Positions 1 through 8,749 of a stretch of DNA of 64,000 nt are shown here, in pieces. The notes beneath the pieces were generated by a model. It saw only the letters and a list, made by a program, of their open reading frames with translations. It had not been told where the DNA came from and made no database searches. The stretch is from JAGNXB01 sp942490895. Its GTDB lineage: Bacteria > Bacteroidota > Bacteroidia > Chitinophagales > Saprospiraceae. Where the stretch lies: assembly GCA_942490895.1 (NCBI GenBank), contig CALNZC010000053.1, forward strand, positions 53,840 to 117,839, read 5' to 3'. Every line of letters begins with the position of its first letter. Position 1 is the first letter of the stretch. A program made the translations under genes and the position numbers.

Positions 1-638
1 TTGCCCTTTCCCAGCCGGCTACTGGCACTGTATGGGGATAAGAGGATAGTGGGTTTGTCCAAGACATAATCAGCAACGGAGGTGACCAGATTGGATCGAT
101 ATGGCCCGACGATCACATCCTGATTATCCAAAGCTCCTTTTGTCATCAATTTCTGGAGTTGCTCCGAATTTGCCCTTGTATCTAATGCCTGTATCACAAA
201 TCGGCCACCTGACACTGGAGCCTTCTGAAAAGCCATCTTGAAACCGAGATAAAAATCCAAAGACCAACTGGCTGGGCGGTTATTCAGATAAGCCGCAGAA
301 TCACTGGAGAAAAAGGGCAATAACACTGTAATTCGATATTCATCTTTGAAGATCCGCTCTGCGTTATTGTCTAAAATGTCCTTTTTGATCGGTAAATCCA
401 GGGGTGATTCCGGGTTGTCCTCCACTAGAACGGGGGCAAGAAGGGTATCCACGTCAGTCCATTGGAGGGTATCCATCTGTGGACGAATACTCAACGTGTC
501 GGTTTTTTCCGGGACTGGTTTTTGGGGCGGGACTGGTTTGGGTGCAGTAGTCTTTTTTGAACCGAAGCATGCACTGGTAAGAACCGCTAGCATAAGAAGT
601 CCAAAGCAGGTCCAGAGACGTGACTGATCGATAATCAT
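1..638 (-). CDS. Lipoprotein with periplasmic-binding-protein-like domain (3' end beyond window)
   Basis: Minus-strand frame open from an ATG at 638 to the window edge, about 212 residues visible. The N-terminus has a basic/polar start, a hydrophobic segment and the lipobox LTSAC (Cys about residue 24), so it should be a lipid-anchored exported protein. A proline-rich linker follows. From about residue 100 come motifs typical of type-1 periplasmic binding folds (RITVLLPFFSS, DVIVGPYRSN, KPTILLSPYSASS). It lies 61 bp downstream of guaA on the same strand. In Bacteroidota a substrate-binding-like or LysM lipoprotein next to guaA is familiar to me, but no LysM is visible here. In-frame ATGs at 674, 683 and 695 are alternative starts; 638 gives the most normal lipoprotein signal length. 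Ligand unknown. Confidence 0.75.
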   Translation of the reverse strand, partial: MIIDQSRLWTCFGLLMLAVLTSACFGSKKTTAPKPVPPQKPVPEKTDTLSIRPQMDTLQWTDVDTLLAPVLVEDNPESPLDLPIKKDILDNNAERIFKDEYRITVLLPFFSSDSAAYLNNRPASWSLDFYLGFKMAFQKAPVSGGRFVIQALDTRANSEQLQKLMTKGALDNQDVIVGPYRSNLVTSVADYVLDKPTILLSPYSASSRLGKG

Positions 639-699
639 CAGATTTCTAACTGTAGAGGATCCTACCCTATTCATATCATCCATTTCAATGCCCATTGAA

Positions 700-2238
700 T
701 TATTCCCATTCGATGGTCGCAGGTGGTTTGGTACTGATATCATACACGACCCGGTTAATTCCCTTTACCCGGTTGATGATCTCACTGGAGACATCTGCCA
801 GGAACTCATAAGGCAATTTGCTCCATTCCGCGGTCATCCCATCCAGGGAGTTTACCGCACGAAGCGCTACGGCATTTTCATATGTCCGCTCGTCCCCCAT
901 CACACCCACAGATTGCACGGGTAGAAGTATGGTGCCGGCCTGCCAGACTTGATTATACAGGCCATATTCTTTCATCATCCGAATATAGATGGCATCGGCT
1001 TCCTGAAGTAACCTGACTTTTTCTGGGGTGATGTCCCCCAGGATGCGGATACCCAGGCCAGGGCCAGGAAATGGGTGGCGTTGGATCAGACTCTCTGAAA
1101 TGCCCAAAGCAATGCCCACCTTACGAACTTCATCCTTGAAGAGCATGCGCAGCGGCTCGACGATCTTGAGGTGCAACTTCTCTGGAAGGCCACCCACATT
1201 ATGGTGTGATTTGATCGTTGCAGATGGACCTTTTACAGGGTTGGACTCAATGACATCCGGGTATATGGTCCCTTGTCCAAGAAAGGTCACTCCCGGCAAG
1301 GATCGAGATTCCTCTTCGAACAGGTGAATAAACTCACGTCCGATGACCTTGCGTTTAGTTTCCGGATCTGAAACACCCGCCAAGGCATTCCAAAAGCGTT
1401 CTTTTGCATCTACTCCTTTGATATTCAGCCCCATGTGCTGATAGTCCGTGAGGACTTGTTCGAATTCATCCTTACGTAACAGGCCGTTGTCGATGAAAAA
1501 GCAATGCAGGCGCTTGCCGATCGCGTGATGTAACAAAACGGCACCTACTGTGCTATCTACGCCTCCGGACAAGGCCATGAGTACATGCTCATCCCCTATC
1601 TCCTCCTTGAGCTTGTTGATAGTTTCTTCGACGAAGGAATCCGGGGTCCAGTCTCCATGGCAATGGCAGATTTCATAGAGGAAGTTGCGGATAAATGCTT
1701 TTCCTTCCAGACTGTGGGTGACTTCCGGGTGAAACTGTATGCCATAAACAGGTGCCAAGCCAGCCTGCTTGTAGGCAAACGCAGCTACATCGATAGATTC
1801 CGTGCCCGCAAGAAGTTCAAAGGTTTCTGGAAGTACCTGGATAGTATCGGCATGGGACATCCATACCTGACTTTCTGGAGATAGGTCTGCCAGGAAGGGG
1901 TCCTGAGCCTGATGTATCTGGAGTTTGGCCTTTCCGTACTCCCGTTTTTCACTTCGTGAAACGGTACCGCCCAGTTCGTCTGCGATCAATTGGGCACCAT
2001 AACAGATCCCGAGAACTGGAATGTTGCCGATCAACGCATTCAGATCGATACGCAACGCATTGGCATCTTTAACGGAGAAGGGGCTTCCCGAAAGGATCAC
2101 ACCTTTGACCGTTTCATCCAGTGTTACTTGATCATAATAAGGCAGGATTTCGCAAAATACCTGCAATTCACGGACACGTCTGGCGATCAATTGAGTGTAC
2201 TGACTGCCAAAATCCAGGATGATGATCTTTTCCTTCAT
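700..2238 (-). CDS. guaA: GMP synthase (glutamine-hydrolysing)
   Basis: 512 residues, the usual length. It catalyses XMP + ATP + glutamine to GMP, the last step of guanine nucleotide synthesis, in the cytoplasm. The N-terminal class-I glutamine amidotransferase domain (about 1-190) has the nucleophile motif GICYGAQ (Cys) and the His-Glu pair in GIQFHPEVTHS. The ATP-pyrophosphatase domain has the P-loop LSGGVDST near residue 225, and the dimerisation domain carries RHPFPGPGLGIRI and ends in TKPPATIEWE. No key residue is missing. Preceded by a terminator that isolates it from the OmpA gene upstream. Confidence 0.98.
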   Translation of the reverse strand: MKEKIIILDFGSQYTQLIARRVRELQVFCEILPYYDQVTLDETVKGVILSGSPFSVKDANALRIDLNALIGNIPVLGICYGAQLIADELGGTVSRSEKREYGKAKLQIHQAQDPFLADLSPESQVWMSHADTIQVLPETFELLAGTESIDVAAFAYKQAGLAPVYGIQFHPEVTHSLEGKAFIRNFLYEICHCHGDWTPDSFVEETINKLKEEIGDEHVLMALSGGVDSTVGAVLLHHAIGKRLHCFFIDNGLLRKDEFEQVLTDYQHMGLNIKGVDAKERFWNALAGVSDPETKRKVIGREFIHLFEEESRSLPGVTFLGQGTIYPDVIESNPVKGPSATIKSHHNVGGLPEKLHLKIVEPLRMLFKDEVRKVGIALGISESLIQRHPFPGPGLGIRILGDITPEKVRLLQEADAIYIRMMKEYGLYNQVWQAGTILLPVQSVGVMGDERTYENAVALRAVNSLDGMTAEWSKLPYEFLADVSSEIINRVKGINRVVYDISTKPPATIEWE

Positions 2239-2282
2239 AGCTCAAAAATAGGAAATCGAAAGATGAACAGGTTGAAAAGAAA

Positions 2283-2308
2283 AAGCCCCGGAACAATGTC
2301 CGGGGCTT
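2283..2308 (-). terminator. Rho-independent terminator after the OmpA-family gene
   Basis: GC-rich inverted repeat (arms AAGCCCCGGA / TCCGGGGCTT, 6-nt loop) followed on the minus strand by a T-rich run. It lies between the stop of the OmpA-family gene (2319) and the start of guaA (2238), so it ends the OmpA transcript. Confidence 0.85.
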
Positions 2309-2318
2309 AAAGCTTCTT

Positions 2319-3731
2319 TTACTTGACCTGAAGGTCAAATTCTACTCGCCGGTTTGCGTTCCGGCCTGCAGCAGTTGCATTGTCTCCAAGAGGTTGGGTC
2401 TCTCCGAACCCGGCATGAGACAAGCGACTGGCGCTAATCCCCTTCTCAAGAAGATAATTGTAACAAGCCAGTGCTCGCTTCTCAGAAAGCATCTGGTTGT
2501 ATCCATCATCACCGGAACTATCTGTATGTCCGGCGATACTACAATGGTATGCACCATTATCGGTCAACACTTTGGTCAATTGGTCCAGAAGTGGTAAGCT
2601 TTCGTTAGTCAGGACTGAGCTGTTGGACTGAAATTGAACATTCTGAATCGCTATCTGGACGATTTCCTTTTCTTCCTTCTTCAGCTCCGGGCAACCTTTG
2701 TTAGAGGCAGGACCGGCTTGATCGGGGCAACGGTCATCGACATCAGCAACGCCATCATTGTCGCGGTCAGCAGGGCATCCGTCATTTGCAGCATCACCGG
2801 GAACATCCGGACACTTGTCTTTGACGTCGGCTACTCCATCATTATCGCGGTCAGGGCAACCCATTAAGTTAGCTGGTCCGGCGGTGTCAGGACAGAGGTC
2901 ATCCCCATCGGCAACACCATCTTTGTCCCGATCCGGACAGCCTTTGGTGGCTGCAGTTCCAGCCTCTGCAGGGCAAGCATCATCTGCATCTGTAATGCCA
3001 TCACCATCCGCATCCGGGCAGCCTTTGAGGGCAACAGTACCAGGCTGGTCTGGACATGCATCATCGGCGTCAGCAATTCCGTCACCATCCGCATCTGGAC
3101 AGCCCATCAGTTCAACACTGCCTGGGATCAACGGACATTTGTCTTCGAGGTCGGTAATGCCATCACCATCTGTATCAACAGGTTTGTCTTTTACATTTCC
3201 AATAATGAACACACCTCCAATCCCATAATGGATGTTCTTTGCATCTTCTGTCAAATCCCAGCGGTATTCAACCTGTGAATTGATGTAGAAGGATGGGTGG
3301 AGACGGAGGTTGATTCCAGCGCCGACAGGAACCTGAGGAGTGATGTCACTCCAATCAGATACGGCAGCTCCGATACCCGCCGTCAAATATGGATTAATCC
3401 ACTTGGTGTTATCGAAAGCTTTGATCTGGATTGTAGCATCGAGATTCAACCAAGGATAGGCTTTCCCTCGACGAGTCGATTGCGGAAGGTCAGCTGTTCC
3501 AACCCGAACTGGAACATGAAGATTGAAATGGCGGTTCAACCAACGCGTATAGCCAATTTCCAAGGCGGAGGTCATTAGATCCCGGTCAGCAATATCGCCA
3601 TCCAAATATGGCGTGTAGTGGTCAATGAATACATATTTTCCAGTAACGGCATTCACAGCCTCTGGGGCTTGAGCGGATACGGTGATGTGCAAGCTCAACA
3701 ATAAACTTGCGAGGACGAGCAGATTTCTCAT
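2319..3731 (-). CDS. OmpA-family outer-membrane protein with thrombospondin type-3 repeats
   Basis: 470 residues. Signal peptide about residues 1-20 ending SAQA. Residues 25-185 are a predicted outer-membrane beta-barrel (alternating residues, many aromatics). Residues 190-350 hold about eight calcium-binding thrombospondin-3 repeats of the form DxDxDGxxDxxDxCP. The C-terminal 115 residues are an OmpA-like peptidoglycan-binding domain (GHTDSSGDDGYN, LSEKRA, GFGETQPLGDN, NRRVEFDL). This architecture is common in Bacteroidota and anchors the outer membrane to peptidoglycan. Single-gene unit, with a terminator downstream at 2283. Confidence 0.95.
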   Translation of the reverse strand: MRNLLVLASLLLSLHITVSAQAPEAVNAVTGKYVFIDHYTPYLDGDIADRDLMTSALEIGYTRWLNRHFNLHVPVRVGTADLPQSTRRGKAYPWLNLDATIQIKAFDNTKWINPYLTAGIGAAVSDWSDITPQVPVGAGINLRLHPSFYINSQVEYRWDLTEDAKNIHYGIGGVFIIGNVKDKPVDTDGDGITDLEDKCPLIPGSVELMGCPDADGDGIADADDACPDQPGTVALKGCPDADGDGITDADDACPAEAGTAATKGCPDRDKDGVADGDDLCPDTAGPANLMGCPDRDNDGVADVKDKCPDVPGDAANDGCPADRDNDGVADVDDRCPDQAGPASNKGCPELKKEEKEIVQIAIQNVQFQSNSSVLTNESLPLLDQLTKVLTDNGAYHCSIAGHTDSSGDDGYNQMLSEKRALACYNYLLEKGISASRLSHAGFGETQPLGDNATAAGRNANRRVEFDLQVK

Positions 3732-3770
3732 GGATCAAGTGCTTTAGGGTTAGGGAGGGATATAAAATTG

Positions 3771-4694
3771 TTATTCAACTAGACCGCGACCGGTCTTTTT
3801 GATTTTTCCATTTTCAGTAAGTTCTTTCATCAGTCGGTCCAGGATACCGTTGATGAAATCCTTTGACTTATCAGTGCTGTACTGTTTGGCAATTTCGACA
3901 AATTCATTCAATGTGACCTTCGTGGGAATGGTTGGAAAGTATAAGAATTCACAAACAGCCATCTTGAGAATCAGCAGGTCCAGAGTGGCCACACGTTTGA
4001 TATCCCAGTTTTTCAATGTTGGAGAAATGCTTTCGGTCAGTTCATCATCATTGTTCCATACGCCAAGGAGCATGTTCCGCCCGAATTCATCGATCAGGGT
4101 TTGGTCCAGAGTATACTCGCTGTAGAAGTCTTCTCGCTGCGGCAATACTTTTATGATTTTTTTCAGGCTGCCCAAAATGAGGGACTTGTCATCCACCCAA
4201 GCAGCATGATGATCTTCCATGATCTCTTCAAACAATGGATGACTAACCATAAAGCGCAGGAGTTTGAGAAGGATATCCCCGTGGTCCCTGGTTTCCTTCC
4301 AATAGGTCTGGTAGTCTTCGGTTTTACTGAATTCAGTATAGATATTGCGGAGAATATCTTCTTCTGTAACGGGGCTAATGTCTAATCGGTCTTTTTCAGT
4401 TTTCCAGTATTTGTTTTCTACAAGAGACTGGACGAGCTCATTCGTGTACAAGATGTCTGTGAACGCTTTGTCTTCATCCGTAGAGAGCAGTTTTCCGGAC
4501 CGCAGTTCAGCCTCCTTCAGAGCAAAACTGGTCAACATGATGAAGTGATCTAAAGCAAAATGTAGCAGCTTGTATGTGCGGATACACGTTTGCTTATACC
4601 CTTGTAATAAGAGGTCCCCGCTAATATCGGGCGACATTGTTGCTGCATAAAGGGATTGCAGCACTTTGATTCTAATATTTCTCCGACTGAGCAT
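3771..4694 (-). CDS. nusB: Transcription antitermination factor NusB (long Bacteroidota form)
   Basis: 307 residues from ATG 4694 (MLSRRNIRIKV), chosen because this is the conserved Bacteroidota N-terminus; an upstream ATG at 4739 would add 15 unconserved residues. The NusB fold is in the C-terminal half: LLGVWNNDDEL, WDIKRVATLDLLILKMAVCE, PTKVTLNEFVEIAKQYST and FINGILDRL. With NusE (S10) it binds boxA RNA for rRNA antitermination. The extra N-terminal domain makes it about twice the E. coli length, normal for this phylum. Confidence 0.93.
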   Translation of the reverse strand: MLSRRNIRIKVLQSLYAATMSPDISGDLLLQGYKQTCIRTYKLLHFALDHFIMLTSFALKEAELRSGKLLSTDEDKAFTDILYTNELVQSLVENKYWKTEKDRLDISPVTEEDILRNIYTEFSKTEDYQTYWKETRDHGDILLKLLRFMVSHPLFEEIMEDHHAAWVDDKSLILGSLKKIIKVLPQREDFYSEYTLDQTLIDEFGRNMLLGVWNNDDELTESISPTLKNWDIKRVATLDLLILKMAVCEFLYFPTIPTKVTLNEFVEIAKQYSTDKSKDFINGILDRLMKELTENGKIKKTGRGLVE

Positions 4695-4790
4695 GGGATG
4701 TCTATGAACTGCCGCAAAGAAAAGAAAATATTCAGGCAATATGTTATTCCTAAACCTTTCCTAGCCAAATGAATAGTACGAAAATGCCTT

Positions 4791-6239
4791 TTATTTTATC
4801 CAGGAATCCTGGATCTCCTGGAAGGTGGGCAATTTGCGGTAATGCCACTTCTTCACGATGACACCATCTTTCATCAACAGGATACCTGGATTTGACCGGA
4901 TGATGGTCTTCAGAAGGATATCGTCCGCCATATAGATGGTATCATCAAAACGGCAATCCTTTCGGAAGTCGTTTAATCGTTCATCGCTCAAATATGAAGT
5001 GATGAGGTAGCCATTGATCCCAGCCTCTGTTGCTTCACCAAGAAGCGGATTGACTTTATCCAGGAATGCATTCTGGAACCGGCTGTCCCAAATGACATCT
5101 TCTACCTGAATAGTCTGAGGATTAATTTGCTCTATACGACGAACCAATTGAGTATCCACAGCTGTAACTATGGTATCCACTGCCCAAATCGTATCCTGCT
5201 TCGTAATGGTCGATACAGTTGTTGATTCTTCTTTAAGCTTGTAGCTGACGATCATAAAATGATACCCTTCCGCATCCAGGATGTCATAGGTCATATCATT
5301 CCCTTCCGGGTCGCTCACTTCAAAATCACTGATTTTGGTTACCGGAATAGCCGGTTCTGACTTGATTTGATCAACCACTTCCCAAATCCCCCGGTAATCA
5401 GCCAGATTACCCATGTATTCATCGTTGGTCACCGTTTTGACTTCTCCGGTAGTCTTGTGCTTTAATAACCAGGCCGTGATCTCTACATTGGCTTGAGCAT
5501 CTTCTTCTGCTATTTTTTGTCCACGGAGATCCACTCCTTCCTTGAATGGGCGGAAGTCAACCATAGGTAGATCCCAAAAGGTATTCCACAGGCAGAAAAT
5601 AAAGATGAGCATGCCCAGACCGATGGTGATTTTTTTCCCGAGGCCTTCAGGCAATAGTGTGTACAATGATCTGCTGGCAAAGAGAAAGAGGATAGCCGGG
5701 ATTAGCAGCACGAGATCCTTATAGAAGGATATCCGTGGTTCCAGTTTGATGAAATCCCCAAAACAGCCACAATCGGTCACCCGCATATTACTGGTCGTGT
5801 AAGGGCCCCAGGCATCAAATGAAAAGAAGCTTGTACCTGATGGGACATAACCTGTCAAGAAGGTGAAACCAGTCAAAATCGTGAAGAAGACAACGAGTAA
5901 AAAGAATGACCAAGCGGTCAACTTCTTCCATACACCGAGGATCAACATGATTCCCAGGACAATTTCCAGGACAATCATGGTGATTGCGAAACTGGTTGAA
6001 TGGTCAGAAAGGTATGGGAACAAGGGGCTGATCCAGGACATCCAGGTATCGGCGAATGTGGATTCGAACTCAGCGAAATACTGTTCCATTTTATACGCTG
6101 TTCCAAGTGGGTCAACATCCTCATCACGGCTGAGGTTGCGGGAGATGATTGATGTACCGATTATGTCCCGACTCTCATAGCCAAGGCTGTTCTTATAAAA
6201 CGGCCCGTACCCTATGAGCCTGACCTCATACCACAGCAA
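4791..6239 (-). CDS. BT_3928-like DoxX-family membrane protein, N-terminus replaced at the junction
   Basis: The body (VDPLGTAYKMEQYF onward, nt 4791 to about 6116) is a Bacteroidota DoxX-related protein: transmembrane segments around ITMIVLEIVLGIMLILG and FFLLVVFFTILTGFTF, a CGCFG motif, a further helix pair, then a soluble C-terminal domain that may be thioredoxin-like (HFMIVSYKL, NPGILLMKDGVIVKKW). Relatives begin with a first membrane helix ending near GxVKxVDPLG. Here the residues before VDPLG (LLWYEVRLIGYG to SRDED) are hydrophilic and unrelated, and are probably translated phage sequence fused in frame by chance. The only start is a TTG at 6239 with no clear ribosome binding site. I treat it as a broken gene crossing the junction. 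Confidence 0.8.
   Translation of the reverse strand: MLWYEVRLIGYGPFYKNSLGYESRDIIGTSIISRNLSRDEDVDPLGTAYKMEQYFAEFESTFADTWMSWISPLFPYLSDHSTSFAITMIVLEIVLGIMLILGVWKKLTAWSFFLLVVFFTILTGFTFLTGYVPSGTSFFSFDAWGPYTTSNMRVTDCGCFGDFIKLEPRISFYKDLVLLIPAILFLFASRSLYTLLPEGLGKKITIGLGMLIFIFCLWNTFWDLPMVDFRPFKEGVDLRGQKIAEEDAQANVEITAWLLKHKTTGEVKTVTNDEYMGNLADYRGIWEVVDQIKSEPAIPVTKISDFEVSDPEGNDMTYDILDAEGYHFMIVSYKLKEESTTVSTITKQDTIWAVDTIVTAVDTQLVRRIEQINPQTIQVEDVIWDSRFQNAFLDKVNPLLGEATEAGINGYLITSYLSDERLNDFRKDCRFDDTIYMADDILLKTIIRSNPGILLMKDGVIVKKWHYRKLPTFQEIQDSWIK
6110..6125. other. Junction between Bacteroidota chromosome and phage DNA
   Basis: To the left the DoxX-family sequence is recognisable back to the Val codon at 6114-6116. 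To the right family similarity stops, GC rises, and genes gain strong Shine-Dalgarno sites. The exact base cannot be fixed from one sequence. I find no direct repeat, tRNA end or integrase next to it. Confidence 0.65.
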
Positions 6240-6240
6240 C

Positions 6241-6411
6241 TCAGGATGCCATGGGGGTGTATGAAACCTTCAGGTCATAGCGTTCACGGCGAGCCTGCCG
6301 GTAGGTCTTTTCTGTCACGCGGGCGACCTTCTCGCTGGATAGTCTGATCTCCCCAACGTGTTGAACCACCCGGTTGGCGACCTCCTCTGAAGCTGTTGCG
6401 TACTTACTCAT
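6241..6411 (-). CDS. Small phage protein of unknown function
   Basis: 56 residues, charged and probably helical, beginning MSKYATASEEVANRV and ending KVSYTPMAS. Its ATG overlaps the stop of the upstream gene in an ATGA arrangement, the usual sign of translational coupling in this block. It is the last intact phage gene before the junction. Not recognised. Confidence 0.6.
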   Translation of the reverse strand: MSKYATASEEVANRVVQHVGEIRLSSEKVARVTEKTYRQARRERYDLKVSYTPMAS

Positions 6412-7295
6412 GCCGGCACCTCACCCATGTAGCTCTCCATGATCTTCATCATGTCGGCAATCTCTTTGGCCGCATCGGTCTTCTCGGTGAGGTTGTTAGA
6501 CCGCATGTTGGCGGCAACATCAGCAGCAGGCTCGGAACAGAACATCGCCTCAACCCGCTGGCGCATGGCCTCAAGCTGCGGATCCTCGGTGATGTTGAGG
6601 TCGGAGAGCAGAGAGCAAAGCTTTGAGAGAGCGACAAAGGTTGGTTCCTTGATGCCCTTCGCATTGCCGAGTACGATCTGCTTGAGGTTGACCAGCTGAT
6701 CATAGAGCGACCGCCATGCCTCACCCATCGCACAACGCAGGCGTGAGTTCATGTCATCCTCAAACTTTTTCCGGAGTGCATCGACCTGCGCATCACCAAG
6801 CTCGATGCGGAAGTCACCGGACTGAGGGATGGGATCGATGTGAACCGTGAAGCTGTACTTATTCCTCAAGTCACCGACCTTGTGGTAGTCCTCAATCCTG
6901 AACAGCCCGTTCCAAACGATCTGTTCATTGTTCAGGTGGACTGCATAGTCGGCAATCATGTTGTCAACTGAAGCGTAGAACTCATCCTCATACTGGTGCA
7001 TCTGCTGCATGTACTCCATCAGCCGAGCGGCCGGGAGGATGCGGGAGGTGCCGTCACCCCATGGCAGGGTCATGGACTTGTGGTAGGCGTATGCCTGATG
7101 GTAGATCCTGATGATCGGAGCGACAGCGTCCTTCATGAGCGTCTTGTTGGGGTTGATGCGGGCGGTGGATGCGAGACCGTACTTGTCGGCGGCATCCTTG
7201 GCAACTCGCTTGTCCTTCTTCTTGCCCTGGTACATGCTGGCCGAGAAGGTGACGATCACCGCACGGTTAACTGCTGATTCCTTGGGGTTACTCAT
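6408..7295 (-). CDS. Phage protein, partner of the MoxR-like ATPase (family uncertain)
   Basis: 295 residues. Start ATG 7295 (MSNPKESAVN) is chosen over 7307 because GGAGGAG lies just upstream and the start overlaps the previous stop as TAATG. Features: AVIVTFSASMYQGKKKDK near the N-terminus, LPWGDGTSRILPAARL near residue 85, and a helical, acidic remainder. The general look (basic N-terminus, an LPW.D..R.LP motif, long helices) matches proteins that phages encode beside AAA+ ATPases, possibly DUF3150-like; I recall this only loosely. It shares a 28-bp identical segment (6785-6812, encoding FRIELGDAQ) with the gene at 9075. Role unknown. Confidence 0.7.
   Translation of the reverse strand: MSNPKESAVNRAVIVTFSASMYQGKKKDKRVAKDAADKYGLASTARINPNKTLMKDAVAPIIRIYHQAYAYHKSMTLPWGDGTSRILPAARLMEYMQQMHQYEDEFYASVDNMIADYAVHLNNEQIVWNGLFRIEDYHKVGDLRNKYSFTVHIDPIPQSGDFRIELGDAQVDALRKKFEDDMNSRLRCAMGEAWRSLYDQLVNLKQIVLGNAKGIKEPTFVALSKLCSLLSDLNITEDPQLEAMRQRVEAMFCSEPAADVAANMRSNNLTEKTDAAKEIADMMKIMESYMGEVPA
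6785..6812. repeat. 28-bp exact repeat, copy 1
   Basis: Identical to 9254-9281. Both copies are in the same reading frame of minus-strand genes and encode FRIELGDAQ or its core. Confidence 0.85.
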
Positions 7296-7483
7296 TATCT
7301 CCTCCACTCTGTGGCCATGCCGTCATATCCACAATGCTGGCATGTCATCTGAAAGTCTTTGTTCAAGATCACGGTGAGCAGGTGTTCCAGCTGACACTGT
7401 ATGTTGACAAACGCACCACTCACAACACCGTTACAACTGGGGCAGCAACCAAAAGCCCCATCCATTGGATCAATTGTTTCCAT
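7295..7483 (-). CDS. Small zinc-ribbon protein
   Basis: 62 residues. Two CxxC pairs (CCPSC at 13-17 and CQHC at 48-51) form a probable zinc ribbon. Ribosome site GGGAG sits five bases before ATG 7483, and the stop TAA overlaps the next start as TAATG. It lies between a micro membrane protein and the ATPase partner. Function unknown. Confidence 0.7.
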   Translation of the reverse strand: METIDPMDGAFGCCPSCNGVVSGAFVNIQCQLEHLLTVILNKDFQMTCQHCGYDGMATEWRR

Positions 7484-7492
7484 ATGTTCTCC

Positions 7493-7594
7493 CTAATGAT
7501 CGTCCAGTAGAGCGCAGATGAGAAAGGCGAGACCCCATCCGTACTCCCCTTCGAGCAAGAGGAGTACGGAGAGGATCAAGAAGAAACCTTGCAT
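7493..7594 (-). CDS. 33-residue single-pass membrane micropeptide
   Basis: Begins MQGFFLILSVLLLLEGE and ends FLICALLDDH: two short hydrophobic stretches around a charged centre. The start overlaps the ATPase stop as TAATG, so it should be translated by coupling. Too short for most gene finders. Function unknown. Confidence 0.55.
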   Translation of the reverse strand: MQGFFLILSVLLLLEGEYGWGLAFLICALLDDH

Positions 7595-8607
7595 TACAGG
7601 ACAACATCCTGGTTGGTGCTGACCCACTCGATGAATTCCCTGCAGTTGGCGAGGGTCTTGTCACGGCGAAGAGCATCCCGGGTTGCCAGCACCGAGAACT
7701 CCGGGGGCATGCGGTTGGTTGCCCTGAAGAAGCGGCCGAGGTTGTCCTCATTGGCGCGAGCCGCAAGCGCCCCGGCGAGGGCGTACTGCGTGGCAACATC
7801 GGTCGGCACCTTGTACCCATCGGGATCCGAGAGGACCACATCGGGGTTAGGAAGCTTCTGCCAGATGCGGAGGTGGGCCAGGAAGTCGGCGGCAAACGCC
7901 TCGCCTGCGGCACCCTTGAACACATCGAACTCCAGGCCGGCGGGAATGCCAGCGGCGAGCCAGCGTCCAGCCTGGGTGATGGAGCGGGCGGTGGGGCCGT
8001 TGACCAGGGCGGAACCCTTCGCCGGTTTCCAGTCGGTCAGGTAGTGCGGGCAGAATCGGATGAAGGAGATGACCGGGGTCGGCACACCATTGGCGATCGC
8101 CCATGCGCAGTAGTCATCGAGATCGGGGTCAAGCTCCACAATGGTGAAGCGGTTCTTGACCGGTTCCAACATCGGACCAACGCCGGCCTTGTCTTCCTTG
8201 CGGTTGGTTGCCGCCATGAACATCACCTGATCGGAGACATGGTGACCGTTGATGCGACCGCCGAGAATCAGCTGCATCGCTGCGGCCTGAACACCGGCCA
8301 TCGCCTGACCGAAATCATCCAGGAAGAACACGGTCGGCTTGCTTGCCTCGATGAGAACCTTGAGGTCATTGAAGGGGAGGAACATCGCTTCCTTCTGACC
8401 GGACGGTCCCTCGACCAGGGCGGGCATGCCCTTGTAGTCGGTCGGATCACTGACCACCGGGTGGCTGATGATGAGGTCGGCGCCGGCCTGCTCAGCCGCC
8501 TGTTTGGTGGCGTCGGTCTTGCCGCAGCCGGGAGGACCGGTGACCATGAGTGCGAAGCGGTTGTTGATGGCGGCGGTGGCGAGTGAAATGAATTGCGAAG
8601 GTTTCAT
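7594..8607 (-). CDS. MoxR-like AAA+ ATPase
   Basis: 337 residues. Walker A GPPGCGKT near residue 25, Walker B VFFLDDFGQ near residue 95, and sensor-1 FMAATNR near residue 130 define a MoxR-type AAA+ ATPase, usually a chaperone that works with a partner protein. Ribosome site AAGGAG precedes ATG 8607, and a promoter lies at 8635-8664. It is followed by coupled genes (micropeptide, zinc ribbon, 295-residue partner). In many phages such an ATPase is paired with a VWA protein; I see none in this window. Confidence 0.88.
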   Translation of the reverse strand: MKPSQFISLATAAINNRFALMVTGPPGCGKTDATKQAAEQAGADLIISHPVVSDPTDYKGMPALVEGPSGQKEAMFLPFNDLKVLIEASKPTVFFLDDFGQAMAGVQAAAMQLILGGRINGHHVSDQVMFMAATNRKEDKAGVGPMLEPVKNRFTIVELDPDLDDYCAWAIANGVPTPVISFIRFCPHYLTDWKPAKGSALVNGPTARSITQAGRWLAAGIPAGLEFDVFKGAAGEAFAADFLAHLRIWQKLPNPDVVLSDPDGYKVPTDVATQYALAGALAARANEDNLGRFFRATNRMPPEFSVLATRDALRRDKTLANCREFIEWVSTNQDVVL

Positions 8608-8634
8608 GCGAGTCTCCTTGTAAAGTATTAGTTA

Positions 8635-8664
8635 ATGATACGCTACACCCAAGACGCCAGTAAA
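8635..8664 (-). promoter_or_regulatory. Sigma70-like promoter for the ATPase operon
   Basis: On the minus strand, -35 TTTACT and -10 TATCAT separated by 18 bp, preceded by GTAAG. Predicted start near 8628, 21 nt before the ATPase ATG. Same layout as other phage promoters here. Confidence 0.6.
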
Positions 8665-8665
8665 C

Positions 8666-8749
8666 TTACAACATGAATGCGAGAAGGATGATGCTCATGG
8701 TTCCGAGGAACATGGCAGTGAGAAACCCTGACTCTCTGCTGTGCCTCAT
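8666..8749 (-). CDS. 27-residue membrane micropeptide
   Basis: Begins MRHSRESGFLTAM, with a hydrophobic stretch to the C-terminus (IILLAFML). The start overlaps the stop of the upstream gene as TGATG. Probably a single-pass membrane peptide; function unknown. Confidence 0.5.
   Translation of the reverse strand: MRHSRESGFLTAMFLGTMSIILLAFML

Noticed and set aside
346..627. Plus-strand frame opposite the lipoprotein
   Set aside because: The minus strand encodes a coherent lipoprotein with signal and known motifs; the plus frame is its shadow.
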